Shown piece by piece: positions 1 to 7,917 of a stretch of DNA of 47,249 nt (positions are counted from its first letter, which is position 1; each line of letters opens with the position of its first letter). The position numbers and the translations under genes were made by a program. The notes beneath the pieces were generated by a model. That model made no database searches. It had not been told where the DNA came from and saw only the letters and a program-made list of their open reading frames with translations. The stretch spans positions 1 through 47,249 of the forward strand of contig JAISCI010000014.1 in assembly GCA_031265685.1 (NCBI GenBank), written 5' to 3'. This stretch comes from Clostridiales bacterium (GTDB taxonomy: Bacteria; Bacillota; Clostridia; Lachnospirales; WRAX01).

Positions 1-25
1 CGGACGATGAAGAAGATGGCTTGAT

Positions 26-115
26 GAATTTTGCGTGATGGAATTTCGCGTGGTTCGAAGCATTATCGTGTGGTTCAAACGATAATGCGATGCGAAATTC
101 GTCCAAGCAAAATTC
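26..115. repeat. Triple-nested short palindrome (locus 1)
   Basis: Three inverted-repeat pairs lie one inside another: GAATTTTGC (26-34) with GCAAAATTC (107-115), GAATTTCGC (41-49) with GCGAAATTC (92-100), and GCATTATCG (60-68) with CGATAATGC (80-88). All 9-bp arms pair perfectly and are separated by short TG-rich spacers (GTGATG, GTGGTTC). This is the first of about sixteen loci of one repeat family. It lies downstream of the metA stop codon. Confidence 0.85.
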
Positions 116-205
116 AGATATTGTCTAAGACAACATCAAACGTCGGTCAACGACGGGAAATCAGCCGAAAAGACATCGATTCCATCTATAAATACAGGTT
201 TAAGT

Positions 206-1144
206 TCAAGAGCCGGATCGCAGGCGGGGGGGGGGCGCCGGGCACAAGTCGTAGGGGGTTTCCTGATATACGCAGTAATTCAGCCAATTGCTGAACAGCA
301 GACTGCTGTGCGCCCTCCATCTGACTACCGGTTCGCGGGACGGGTCGTTCCCCTCGAAATAGCCTTTGGGCACGGCGACCGGCGCGCCCTTCGCGATATC
401 CCGCTCGTATTCCTTTTTCAGCGTATCCGGGTCGTATTCCGAATGCCCCGTCACGAATATCCGCCGGCAGCCCTCGTCGGCGGCGATATACAGCCCGGCT
501 TCGGGCGATACGGCTACGACCGAAAGCCCCGGAATGTCCGCGGCGTTCTCCTCGGCGACGCCTGTGTGGCGCGAGTGCGGCGCCATGAAAACATCGTCGA
601 ACCCGCGCGTCAGATCGCACGGCGTCACGACTCGATGCTCGAAAACGCCGAACATCTTCGCGGGGAGCGGGCGCTTGTTCACGCCGTAATGATAATACAG
701 CGCCGCCTGGGCGCCCCAGCAGATGTGCAGCGAACTGGTCACGTTCGCGCGGCTCCACTCGAACACCGCGCACAGCTCGTCCCAGTAGGACACTTCCTCG
801 AAAGGCAGCAGCTCTACGGGGGCGCCAGTCACGATAAGCCCGTCGAACCGCTCGCCGCGCACGTCCGAGAATACTTTATAGAACGCCGACAAATATTCCG
901 CCGGCGTGTGTTTCGATACGTGGCTCTCGGTGTGCAGCAAGGTTATATCGGTCTGCAGCGGCGTGTTGCCGAGCAGCCGCAGCAGCTGCACCTCCGTTTC
1001 TATCTTGTTCGGCATAAGATTGAGTATCGCTATCTTAAGCGGGCGAATATCCTGATGAAAGGCGCGGTATTCACCCATGGCGAACACACCTTCCCGCAGG
1101 AGGATCTCTTTTGCCGGGAGATTGTCCGGTACCTTAATCGGCAT
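206..1144 (-). CDS. metA: Homoserine O-acetyltransferase (MetA family)
   Basis: Activates homoserine for methionine synthesis in the cytoplasm. The 312-residue protein has the family's usual length. The catalytic Cys142 is in HICWGAQ and the His/Glu pair in VTGHSEYD (His234, Glu236). Position 111 is Glu ([13 protein letters not shown]). In characterised MetA enzymes Glu111 goes with acetyl-CoA use and Gly with succinyl-CoA, so acetylation is inferred despite the usual name homoserine O-succinyltransferase. The ATG at 1144 follows AAAGGAG. The last dozen codons ([12 protein letters not shown]) lie beyond the conserved fold and contain a run of ten C on the coding strand (226-235), a slippage-prone tail. 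A promoter and a palindrome lie just upstream. The gene is divergent from the S8 protease. Confidence 0.93.
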   Translation of the reverse strand: MPIKVPDNLPAKEILLREGVFAMGEYRAFHQDIRPLKIAILNLMPNKIETEVQLLRLLGNTPLQTDITLLHTESHVSKHTPAEYLSAFYKVFSDVRGERFDGLIVTGAPVELLPFEEVSYWDELCAVFEWSRANVTSSLHICWGAQAALYYHYGVNKRPLPAKMFGVFEHRVVTPCDLTRGFDDVFMAPHSRHTGVAEENAADIPGLSVVAVSPEAGLYIAADEGCRRIFVTGHSEYDPDTLKKEYERDIAKGAPVAVPKGYFEGNDPSREPVVRWRAHSSLLFSNWLNYCVYQETPYDLCPAPPPRLRSGS

Positions 1145-1174
1145 TATATTCCGCTCCTTTCACAAAGGTTACTG

Positions 1175-1197
1175 CTGTTTCAGGATTTCTGAAACAG
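1175..1197. promoter_or_regulatory. Perfect inverted repeat in the metA leader
   Basis: CTGTTTCAG (1175-1183) and CTGAAACAG (1189-1197) form 9-bp perfect arms around a 5-nt loop. The repeat lies between the metA promoter and its ribosome binding site, so it would be in the metA 5' leader. It could be a repressor operator or an RNA hairpin. I do not see a SAM riboswitch or T-box here. Confidence 0.55.
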
Positions 1198-1214
1198 GTT
1201 AACGCGTAACTGTA

Positions 1215-1243
1215 ATTATCGCAAATACTCGGCGATTTTGCAA
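1215..1243 (-). promoter_or_regulatory. SigA-type promoter for metA
   Basis: On the minus strand TTGCAA (1238-1243) and GATAAT (1215-1220) are separated by exactly 17 nt, and the metA start is about 70 nt downstream. The spacing and -10 box are close to consensus. Confidence 0.65.
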
Positions 1244-1278
1244 GCGTTTTTATGATAAATAACGCGGAGGTGATTTTA

Positions 1279-4200
1279 GTGGCGGAAGAGTTCGCCAGCC
1301 AGAAAATAGACCCGATGCTCGGCCTTGCCGTCTATATGAACGAGACGGAGCGCGCCCTTAGTCCGGACATGAGCGCGGGATACAGCCCGACGGCCAAGCT
1401 GTGGCGTCTGATCATCAAATACAACGGCGACATAAGCGGCCTGGCCGAGCGTTACTCCGCGAAGGTGGAACCGCTGACCGACACATACGCCATAGTGATA
1501 ATCGACGAGCGCTACATCAACTCGCTGGCCGCCGAGAACGAGGTCGAGTACATCGAGAAGCCCCGCGGCCTGGAGCTGAATATAAACGTATCCCGGTGGG
1601 AGACATGCGCGTATCAGGCCAACACCTATCCCCAGTACGGCCTGCGGGGCGCGGGGATAGCCGTGGCGGTCATCGATTCGGGTATCAATTACATGCACCC
1701 GGACTTCCGCGACGCGAACGGCAAAACGCGGATCCTTCGCGTATGGGATCGGTCGCTCGACGGAGTCAAGCCCGAGGGGTTCCTGCACGGGGCGGAATTC
1801 ACCGACGACGACATTAACCGCGCCATAGACGCCGAAAACGACGCGGAACGCTATCAGATCGTTCCGCACCGCGACGACAACGGCCACGGCACCCACATCG
1901 CCAGTATAGCGGCGGGCAACGGTCTGGCTTCCGGCGGCGAATATCAGGGCGTGGCGCCCGAAGCGTCTTTAATCATCGTCAAGGTGAACAACGTCGTCGC
2001 GGACGGTTATCCCCCGTCCACGACGGATATAATGTACGGCCTTAAATACGTCATAGAGACCGCCGAGCGGCTTCAGATGCCCGTCGCGATAAATATCAGC
2101 AACGGTTCGCTGATCGGCGCGCACGACGGCACTAGCCTTTTCGAGATGTACGTCCGCGAGATGGCTTCGCGCTGGCGGACATCCGTAGCGGTCGCGGCGG
2201 GCAACGAGGGAGCGAAAGGGCGGCACGTCAGCGGCAACGTAAACAGTCAGCGCTCCGTGCGCTTCTCCGTGAACGAACATGTCAGCTCGATCAGCCTGGA
2301 CATATGGAAAGCTCAGTCGGATTTCTTCTCGATAGAGCTGATCAATCCGCGCGGTCTTTCGACGGGCATTATACCGTATCAGGAGGGCACCCACAGGTAT
2401 CAGATAGGGAACGACAGCATTTTCGTCGTGTTCCGCAAGGCCACGCCCTATTCTACGAAGGAGGACATAACCGTCGAGATACTGAACAACTCCGGAGCGC
2501 CGAACGAGGGCATATGGGCGATCTCCTTCAGTTACGACCAGGTGATCGACGGCTCGTATCAGATATGGATCACCTCGCGCGAGAACAGCGTGTCGTTCCT
2601 CACCCCGGATACGGATTGGACGATAACGATACCCGCCACGGTCGAGAACGTAATCTCCGTCGGCGGATACGACCCTCTGACGGGGCGGCCATGCGGCTTC
2701 TCGGGCAGGGGGTTCCACTTCGACGGCCTGTTCATAAAGCCGGATCTGTGCGCCCCCGCCGAGAACATAACCGCCGCCGCGAACAACGGCGCGGGTTACA
2801 CCGCCATGACGGGAACGAGTATGGCCGCTCCGTTTGTGGCCGGGGCCTGCGCGCTGCTCATGGAATGGGGGATAGTCCGGGGCAACGATCAGTTCATGTA
2901 CGGCCTGAAGCTGCGCAGTTATCTGTGCGCCGGGGCGAGGCGCGAGAACGGCGCGTCCTACCCGAACACGACGTGGGGGTACGGCCGCCTGTGCGTGCTT
3001 AACAGCCTGCAGATACTGACGGGCGCGTACCAGCCCTACGCGATGGCTTTCGCGCCCGGCGAGCTGACCGCGGCGCGTCTCGATGAGGTTCCGGAAGAAG
3101 CCCCCGCCCCGGCGGACGAGTACGGCGCGCCGCCCGACGGCTTTCTGGCGGAGTTCAACCCAGGATTGTCGGCTGACGAGATCGAGCGGCGCGTCGTCAG
3201 CGACGACTACCTCGATTACTTCATATCCGACGACAGGCATCTGCGCGAGGTGATCGAGTCCGGCGCCGACATAGCGATAAGCTCGGTCAACTCGCGCAAC
3301 GTGGTGTCGGCGCATATCAGGGAGAGGGAAGCGCCCGGCATACTCTCCCGCGTGTCGGTCTATACCACGCTGGCCAGCGCCATTCTCTATTCGCCGCTGG
3401 ATTTCGACAGCCTCATCGAGACGAACGTTATCCCGATCCAGAACAACCCGAATATCGACCTGCTCGGCAACGGCGTGCTGATCGGCTTCCTCGATTCGGG
3501 CATAGACATAACGCACCCGGCGTTCGTGTATGAGGACGGCACGTCCAAGATAATGTACCTGTGGGATCAGACCAGAACCGGGGGGAACCGCCCCGCCGGG
3601 TTCGGCTACGGCGGCGAGTTCACGCGGGAGGATCTGAACGCTTACATCGCGGAGCCGGCCGGCCAGGCGCCGGGCTTCGACGCCGACGGCCACGGCACGT
3701 TTATATCGGGCGTGGCGTGCGGCCGCGAGCGCGGCCAATATCAAGGCGTAGCCCCGAACGCGCAGATCATCTTTGTCAAGCTGAAGCCCGCCAAAAACAA
3801 CATGCGCGAGTCGTGTATGCTGTTCGATAAAAGCGTCGTCGCGTATGAGGAGATGGACGTCCTTTCCGGGCTGGCCTATATGACGGCGCGCGCGGCGGAG
3901 CTGGGTATGCCGCTATCGGTCTGCATATCCCTCGGCTCGGTTATGTCCGGTCACGACGGGCTGAGCACCGCCGCGCTGTCCGCCGTCAGCAAGAAGCAGA
4001 TGACGCTCGTCTGCGCGGCGGGCAACGAGGGCAACGCCCGCGGCCACGCCTACGGCAAACTGGACGTCACCGGAGACGTCTACGAGGTGGAGCTGAACGT
4101 GGCGCGGGGCGAACTGGGACTGTGCGCGTTTATCTGGAGTTACGCGCCCGACAGGATCCTGCTCGACATAACGACGCCTTCCGGCGAGATCATAGCTTAC

Positions 4201-4902
4201 GGATCCGCGGCGAGCCTTTCTACGACCGAATACCGGCTCGTGTTCTATCAGTCGCGCGTATGGATCTCGTACCTGATCCCGACGGAAGTTTCGGGAGACA
4301 TGGCGATCATTCTTCGGATCATGGATCCCGAGCCGGGCATCTGGCGTCTGAACATACGCGGCGAGGATATCATAAACGGCGGCGTTCACATATGGATCAG
4401 CCCCAGAGCGTGGCGCAAGGCCGACACCTACCTGATTCAGTCCGCCCCGTCCTGCACGACGGACGAACCGGGCAACGCCGTTACGATGATTACGGTGGGC
4501 GCGTACAATTCCATCGATCAGAACCTCTACGTGGAGTCGAGCGTCGGCCCGACGCGCCGCGGGGCGACCAAGCCGGATCTGCTGGCGCCGGGCGTGCGCG
4601 TCTCCGGCCCCATGCCGGGAGGGGCGCACGGCGCGATGAGCGGCACCTCCGTCGCGGCGGCGCACGTGGCGGGCGCTGCTGCGCTGCTGCTGGAATGGGG
4701 GGCGGTGCGCGGCAACTACGACGAGATGAACACCCAGTCGGTTAAGTATATGCTGATAAACGGCGCGCGCCGCTCGACGGGCATAACGTACCCGAACAAC
4801 CGGTACGGGTACGGGCAGCTGGATTTGTTCAATACATTCAAAAAGATGAGCGTTTTGCCGCCGAATATTGATTACAGTTATAACATAAATTTGGCGGAGT
4901 GA
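1279..4902 (+). CDS. Tandem S8 (subtilisin-like) protease, Csp type
   Basis: The 1,207-residue protein is two complete S8 subtilases joined head to tail. Unit 1 has Asp133 (VIDSG), His203 (GHGTH) and Ser514 (GTSMAAP). Unit 2 has Asp739 (FLDSG), His805 (GHGTF) and Ser1124 (GTSVAAA). There is no signal peptide. Large inserts between His and Ser resemble the jelly-roll insert of Csp germination proteases, which process the spore cortex hydrolase SleC. I infer a Csp-like role, but a general intracellular protease is possible. In the best known fused example (CspBA of Clostridioides difficile) one half has lost its triad; here both look intact. I chose GTG 1279 over ATG 1252 because GGAGGTGATT (1266-1275) ends three bases before it. 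The gene is divergent from metA. Confidence 0.85.
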   Translation: MAEEFASQKIDPMLGLAVYMNETERALSPDMSAGYSPTAKLWRLIIKYNGDISGLAERYSAKVEPLTDTYAIVIIDERYINSLAAENEVEYIEKPRGLELNINVSRWETCAYQANTYPQYGLRGAGIAVAVIDSGINYMHPDFRDANGKTRILRVWDRSLDGVKPEGFLHGAEFTDDDINRAIDAENDAERYQIVPHRDDNGHGTHIASIAAGNGLASGGEYQGVAPEASLIIVKVNNVVADGYPPSTTDIMYGLKYVIETAERLQMPVAINISNGSLIGAHDGTSLFEMYVREMASRWRTSVAVAAGNEGAKGRHVSGNVNSQRSVRFSVNEHVSSISLDIWKAQSDFFSIELINPRGLSTGIIPYQEGTHRYQIGNDSIFVVFRKATPYSTKEDITVEILNNSGAPNEGIWAISFSYDQVIDGSYQIWITSRENSVSFLTPDTDWTITIPATVENVISVGGYDPLTGRPCGFSGRGFHFDGLFIKPDLCAPAENITAAANNGAGYTAMTGTSMAAPFVAGACALLMEWGIVRGNDQFMYGLKLRSYLCAGARRENGASYPNTTWGYGRLCVLNSLQILTGAYQPYAMAFAPGELTAARLDEVPEEAPAPADEYGAPPDGFLAEFNPGLSADEIERRVVSDDYLDYFISDDRHLREVIESGADIAISSVNSRNVVSAHIREREAPGILSRVSVYTTLASAILYSPLDFDSLIETNVIPIQNNPNIDLLGNGVLIGFLDSGIDITHPAFVYEDGTSKIMYLWDQTRTGGNRPAGFGYGGEFTREDLNAYIAEPAGQAPGFDADGHGTFISGVACGRERGQYQGVAPNAQIIFVKLKPAKNNMRESCMLFDKSVVAYEEMDVLSGLAYMTARAAELGMPLSVCISLGSVMSGHDGLSTAALSAVSKKQMTLVCAAGNEGNARGHAYGKLDVTGDVYEVELNVARGELGLCAFIWSYAPDRILLDITTPSGEIIAYGSAASLSTTEYRLVFYQSRVWISYLIPTEVSGDMAIILRIMDPEPGIWRLNIRGEDIINGGVHIWISPRAWRKADTYLIQSAPSCTTDEPGNAVTMITVGAYNSIDQNLYVESSVGPTRRGATKPDLLAPGVRVSGPMPGGAHGAMSGTSVAAAHVAGAAALLLEWGAVRGNYDEMNTQSVKYMLINGARRSTGITYPNNRYGYGQLDLFNTFKKMSVLPPNIDYSYNINLAE

Positions 4903-4911
4903 GACAAGGAC

Positions 4912-4957
4912 GGGACGCGGAAGACCGGATCCGGCGGGATTCGGCCTTCCGTGTCCC
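4912..4957. terminator. Long hairpin after the S8 protease
   Basis: Arms 4912-4932 and 4937-4957 are 21 nt each and pair at 18 positions plus G-T wobbles around a 4-nt loop (GGCG). They begin ten bases after the protease stop. A short T-run (GATTTT) follows. It could be a terminator or another mobile palindrome. Confidence 0.6.
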
Positions 4958-5129
4958 GATTTTCGCGAGTACGAGCCGTGAGCGCAAGCACGCTCGTTTC
5001 ATAAACTCCCCGCAATATCCAAGAGAAAGGACGATCCGCGGCAAGCGCCTTCCCGGCGTTAGCGCGGCGGGGAATACCGGCACGGCGCAGAACGCCTCCG
5101 AGCGGGACCACTCCCGGTTTATCGGCTTC

Positions 5130-5313
5130 GCGCCCGCCGACGAACCAAAAGCGGCTGTCGAGGTGGTCATTGTTGTTCTCAAACTCTTTAATGTCCCTCT
5201 TGCGGAAATATTCCGTCAAGGTGGAATCAAAGGGCATTGCGGTGTGTCTAATCATTTCGTGCCGTTTTATTTCTGTCCATGACATACGTTTCAGTTGATT
5301 GCCTGTAACAGGG
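5130..5313 (-). pseudogene. Probable remnant of a group II intron-encoded protein
   Basis: Read on the minus strand from 5313, one open stretch gives WILTDPVTGNQLKR, then MSWTEIKRHEMIRHTAMPFD and LTEYFRKRDIKEFE. This resembles, from memory, the segment before the HNH zinc region of some group II intron reverse transcriptases (W..IKRH..I....PFD..L.EYF.KR). The similarity stops near 5140. The HNH part and the whole reverse transcriptase domain are missing. It follows the SpoVG remnant immediately on the same strand. The assignment is tentative. Confidence 0.35.
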
Positions 5314-5317
5314 TCGG

Positions 5318-5829
5318 TTAGAATCCATCTGCAGGCAGGTCTTTTTTGGCCTGAAGCTCCTTATACGCGCCGAGAACCTCCTTGTTGACCTCTTTGCGAA
5401 GCTCGCTGTTAATCGGGAAAGCGATGTCGCGGTACTCGTCGTTTTTGTCCTTGTTTTGCGGCATATTGACGAACAGGCCGTTCTTGCCCGAAACCACGCG
5501 GATTCCGCTGATGGCCACAAGGGTTTCGATACCGACGTTGGCGAACGCCACAGTGTTCCCTTGCGGTTTGTTAATGGGATAGACCTTGACGGAGAGCCTG
5601 TCGCCCGGCTCCATGTTTACGGGCGCGGCGACGCTTCTGCCGATGTTCTTCCCGTCCGCGCCGCGAGTGGGTTCGTCGTATTCCGCGAGAACCGCGTTGT
5701 TAAGCTCCTTGCGGAGGTCGCTGTTGACGGGAAACGCGATGTCGTGAAAATCGCCGTTCTTGTCCTTGGACTGCGGCATTGTCACGAACAAATCGGCGGC
5801 GGAGGTAATAATATTTACCCCTCCGACCT
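5318..5829 (-). pseudogene. Double SpoVG-domain protein, 5' end lost
   Basis: SpoVG is a small DNA/RNA-binding regulator. This frame holds the C-terminal half of one SpoVG domain (ADLFVTMPQSKD...DIAFPVN) followed by a complete second one (VKVYPINKPQGNT...GLFVNMPQNKD...DIAFPINSELRKE). Its stop is at 5318. The frame is open upstream only to about 5829 and then enters a repeat arm and the end of a 279-bp palindromic element carrying an in-frame TAG. The expected first 30 or so residues are absent on the far side of the element. I see no usable start codon with a ribosome binding site, so the gene is probably inactive. Double SpoVG proteins occur in Clostridia, often near mobile DNA (general recollection). 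Confidence 0.7.
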
Positions 5830-6198
5830 GATGAATTTGCGTGGGTCCCTAAGCACCCGCATAATTTTGAGAATATGAGAATTTTAGGCCTTAGAAATGG
5901 CGTGTATACTGGGTTTGCTCTTATTCTCAAAATTATTTGGTATTTTGAGAATATGAAAACGGCTATTTTAAGAATGGCGCAAATACGCCATGCTTTCTTA
6001 TTCTCAAAACTCTCTTATTCTCAAAATTACCCGGAGTTTTGAGAATAAGAGCAAATCCGCATGGGTACTGGATTTGAGGCCCCTAAAATTCTCATATTCT
6101 CAAAATTATCGGAGTGCTTAGGGATGGACACGCTCAAACCGACGCTCTAAGTCTAACATAGAGCCTCTGAATTTCGCTTGAACCAAGCAAAATTCATC
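5830..6198. repeat. Outer palindrome arms enclosing the 279-bp element
   Basis: GATGAATTTGC (5830-5840) on the left and GCAAAATTCATC (6187-6198) on the right are complementary except for one T. They therefore bracket the 279-bp element, and also GAATTTCGC (6169-6177), which pairs with GCAAAATTC (6187-6195) to make a 27-bp hairpin of the common family. Confidence 0.6.
5846..6124. mobile_element. 279-bp MITE-like element with about 44-bp terminal inverted repeats
   Basis: The ends TCCCTAAGCAC (5846-5856) and GTGCTTAGGGA (6114-6124) are exact inverted repeats. After a 4-nt mismatch the inversion continues with ATAATTTTGAGAATATGAG and onward to about 5890 and 6079. Inside lie further nested inverted repeats (TTTGCTCTTATTCTCAAAA with its complement, and ATTTTGAGAATA copies). 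There is no ORF. The element cuts the 5' end of the SpoVG-like gene. Its A+T content is well above that of the flanks. Confidence 0.8.
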
Positions 6199-6426
6199 GA
6201 TAGTATCGATACCCTATGCCAGCTCATGTCAATCCGTTGTGGGTCAGCAGGATTTCGGGTTGTAGTTTGTTTTGCTCGTTGGTGTAGGAGGACTGCACGA
6301 AATCAGACTGCCGGTAATCTCCTGCTTACCGCCAAGGGTCGGAATCTGACTCATACCCTTTTCATCACCACGTGGTCGGTGTATTGGTTACTCAATTTTG
6401 AGTAACCAAGGGCTTCGCTCAAAGAT
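6199..6426. other. Non-coding stretch with a perfect palindrome
   Basis: I recognise no gene here. The notable structure is GGTTACTCAA (6386-6395) and TTGAGTAACC (6398-6407), a perfect 10-bp inverted repeat around TT. On the minus strand a short frame of about 36 codons (MSQIPTLGGKQEITGS...) exists but resembles nothing I know. Confidence 0.5.
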
Positions 6427-6515
6427 GAATTTTGCTTGGTTCGAAGCATTTTCGCGTGGGTGAATTTTGCGTGAACCAAGCAAAATTCTGTCATGCGAAA
6501 ATGCGATGCGAACTT
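6427..6515. repeat. Nested palindrome (locus 3)
   Basis: GAATTTTGC (6462-6470) pairs with GCAAAATTC (6480-6488). This sits inside GCATTTTCGC (6446-6455) with GCGAAAATGC (6495-6504). The outer GAATTTTGC (6427-6435) faces a degenerate GCGAACTTTTC. It lies just downstream of the PIN gene stop. Confidence 0.8.
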
Positions 6516-6530
6516 TTCCCAGTCTCTGCA

Positions 6531-6926
6531 TTATTGCGCCCAGTTAACGACACGCAGACCGTCTTGCTGTCGAAGTGGCGCGTGTTGTTCGTTATCAGCG
6601 TGTGGACCCCGCGACACGACCTGCGCCGCAATCAGAAGATCCGCGTCGTCCATTGGACGGCCTTGCTTCTTGCGCCGCACGTATATTTGAGCCGCTGTGT
6701 CCATATCGGACGGTGTAAGCTTGTCAACTCTCCAAATCCCGCATAAGCGATTTAACGACGTCAACTTCGTCGTGGCGTTAGCTGAAATAAGCCCGCGTTT
6801 AATCTCATAATACACAATCAGCGGGATTACAATAGCGTCGTTATCCGATGACTCGCAACGATTCATAATGCTTTCGTTACCGCGAAGGACATAAGATACT
6901 ATGTTCGTATCCAGCGCGAAAATCAT
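6531..6926 (-). CDS. PIN-domain VapC-like toxin, 3' part scrambled
   Basis: VapC-family PIN proteins are Mg2+-dependent endoribonucleases. The 131 residues begin MIFALDTNIVSYVL with the first PIN acidic residue, and DDADLLIAA holds the distal acidic patch. The residues after VVSRG read PHADNEQHAPLRQQ in this frame. The adjacent frame reads VHTLITNNTRHF, the expected conserved end, and the normal frame then returns at DGLRVVNWAQ. Two compensating frameshifts (an extra G in the G-run near 6618, a lost base about 45 nt on) explain this, so the protein is probably inactive or the sequence has errors. The start at 6926 has GGTGGA upstream and overlaps the holin stop by ATGA. I see no antitoxin gene. 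Confidence 0.7.
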   Translation of the reverse strand: MIFALDTNIVSYVLRGNESIMNRCESSDNDAIVIPLIVYYEIKRGLISANATTKLTSLNRLCGIWRVDKLTPSDMDTAAQIYVRRKKQGRPMDDADLLIAAQVVSRGPHADNEQHAPLRQQDGLRVVNWAQ

Positions 6927-6937
6927 AGATCCACCTC

Positions 6938-6979
6938 TGACTTTTGCGTGGTTCGAGCAAAATTCGACGGGCAAAATTC
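6938..6979. repeat. Short palindrome in the holin 3' end (locus 4)
   Basis: GACTTTTGC (6938-6946) faces GCAAAATTC (6957-6965), and a second GCAAAATTC follows at 6971-6979. The unit is translated in the holin frame as the tail DEFCPSNFARTTQKSEV. Confidence 0.65.
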
Positions 6980-7234
6980 ATCTGGAGCGGCAGTCAGAGC
7001 TCCGGCGACGCTCCTTGTCAGATCATTGACGGCGGCTTCGATGGCCGCGTCGTCGATCTGGAATCCTTTTTCAGACAAATAATTGAGTACGTATCGTTTC
7101 TTTTCGGCTCCCTGCCCGGGACCGCTGAAAATTTGCTCGGCGGCCCCTACCGCGATCCGGATGTAATCAAGCGTCCGCGTCAGTTTGTCGGCGTCGGCCC
7201 GCGCTTTGACCGCGGGAACAACGAACGCCGTCAA

Positions 7235-7263
7235 AGAATTTTGCTTGATTCACGCAAAATTCT
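7235..7263. repeat. Single 29-bp palindromic unit inside the holin gene (locus 5)
   Basis: AGAATTTTGC (7235-7244) and GCAAAATTCT (7254-7263) are perfect 10-bp arms around a 9-nt loop. It is the cleanest single unit in the window. In the holin frame it reads QNFA-stop-IKQNS. Confidence 0.9.
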
Positions 7264-7406
7264 GAGCCACGATAAGAGTAATCGCCGCCTGAAAGATAGG
7301 CGTCAGGTCTAACATAAAACCACTCCTGTTACTATATATTTAGTGGTTAATCCCCCGGCAAGCCAGCCGTGGGTTAACCCAACTCATGCCTAAGCGCCAT
7401 GCCGCA

Positions 7407-7435
7407 TTTATAACACGCCGGATGCGTTGTGTCAA
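7407..7435 (-). promoter_or_regulatory. SigA-type promoter for the holin/PIN pair
   Basis: On the minus strand TTGACA (7430-7435) is followed after 17 nt by TATAAA (7407-7412). The -35 is perfect and the spacing optimal. It faces the LLH holin and the PIN gene about 90 nt downstream. Confidence 0.7.
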
Positions 7436-7602
7436 CACACCTTAATTTAACGTCTGTTTCATAAACGCTCAAAGCTCCTCATCGCCCCGGCGGGGATCCC
7501 CGCGAATAGTAGGATAGCGAAGTGAATTGCCGTAAATTACATCTTTTCGCCGCTTCAGTACATGAAATCATTGAAATATGCATGGATTTAGCAATCGATG
7601 TA
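7436..7602. other. Intergenic region between divergent promoters
   Basis: I see no gene. A palindrome CGGGGATCCCCG occurs near 7493-7504. The stretch separates the minus-strand holin promoter from the plus-strand promoter at 7603. Confidence 0.4.
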
Positions 7603-7611
7603 TGCTATAAT
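7603..7611 (+). promoter_or_regulatory. Extended -10 promoter upstream of the diguanylate cyclase
   Basis: TGCTATAAT (7603-7611) is an extended -10 box (TGnTATAAT). The -35 position holds only TGGATT. If it is used, the cyclase mRNA has a leader of about 300 nt that includes the nested palindrome at 7760-7848. Confidence 0.5.
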
Positions 7612-7759
7612 ACGTGTTTTTTCTCGAGGCGACGCCCCTGTGTCCGAGGAAATGATCCTCTTTGCCTGTCGGTTAGCGCGCTTAACTTTTTAAGATTTAC
7701 GCCGATATATTCCCCGAGGGAACAATATGAATTTTCGCGCGGCCGATTTTTGCGCGACA

Positions 7760-7848
7760 GAAGTTTGCGTGAATTGAAGCATTATCGCTTGATGGAATTT
7801 TGCGGGTTTAGGCAAAATTCGTTCAAACGATAATGCGATGCAAACTTC
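7760..7848. repeat. Triple-nested palindrome (locus 6)
   Basis: GAATTTTGC (7795-7803) with GCAAAATTC (7812-7820) lies inside GCATTATCG (7779-7787) with CGATAATGC (7828-7836). These lie inside GAAGTTTGC (7760-7768) with GCAAACTTC (7840-7848). All arms are perfect. The order of unit types differs from locus 1, where GCATTATCG is innermost. Looser related arms extend to about 7726 and 7890. Confidence 0.85.
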
Positions 7849-7917
7849 GTCCACGCGATAACGCGACGCAAGATTCCGCCGCGCGCAATTCCTTCCGAAA
7901 CTAAAGGGTGTGATAGG

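Larger units (their letters stand above)
6923..7315 (-). pseudogene. Phage holin of the LLH family, interrupted by a 29-bp palindrome
   Basis: The ATG at 7315 follows GGAG and begins MLDLTPIFQAAITLIVA, half a membrane helix. It then runs into a repeat unit (7235-7263) carrying an in-frame TGA. Immediately after it the same frame continues LTAFVVPAVKARADADKL, IAVGAAEQIF and GAEKKRYVLNYLSEKGF, typical of LLH holins (one N-terminal helix plus a cytoplasmic domain). A second repeat encodes the C-terminal tail DEFCPSNFARTTQKSEVDL. A restart at TTG 7234 would lack most of the helix. A good promoter lies upstream. It is phage-derived and probably dead, or read through at the TGA. Confidence 0.75.

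Noticed and set aside
26-115. CRISPR array
   Set aside because: The repeated arms are mirrored and nested, not direct repeats with unique spacers of constant length, and no cas gene is in the window.
186-1192. Overlapping ORFs opposite metA and other genes
   Set aside because: The high GC content creates long open antisense frames throughout; they have no ribosome binding sites or domains and mirror the codon pattern of the real genes.
6178-6405. 75-residue ORF beginning in a palindrome
   Set aside because: Starts inside a repeat unit and ends in a perfect palindrome, with no ribosome binding site or recognisable domain.
7522-7833. 103-residue ORF before the diguanylate cyclase
   Set aside because: Contains an extended -10 box and a nested palindrome, and the translated sequence is not protein-like.
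7612-7917. c-di-GMP riboswitch in the cyclase leader
   Set aside because: I looked for the GEMM-I and GEMM-II conserved cores and did not find them.
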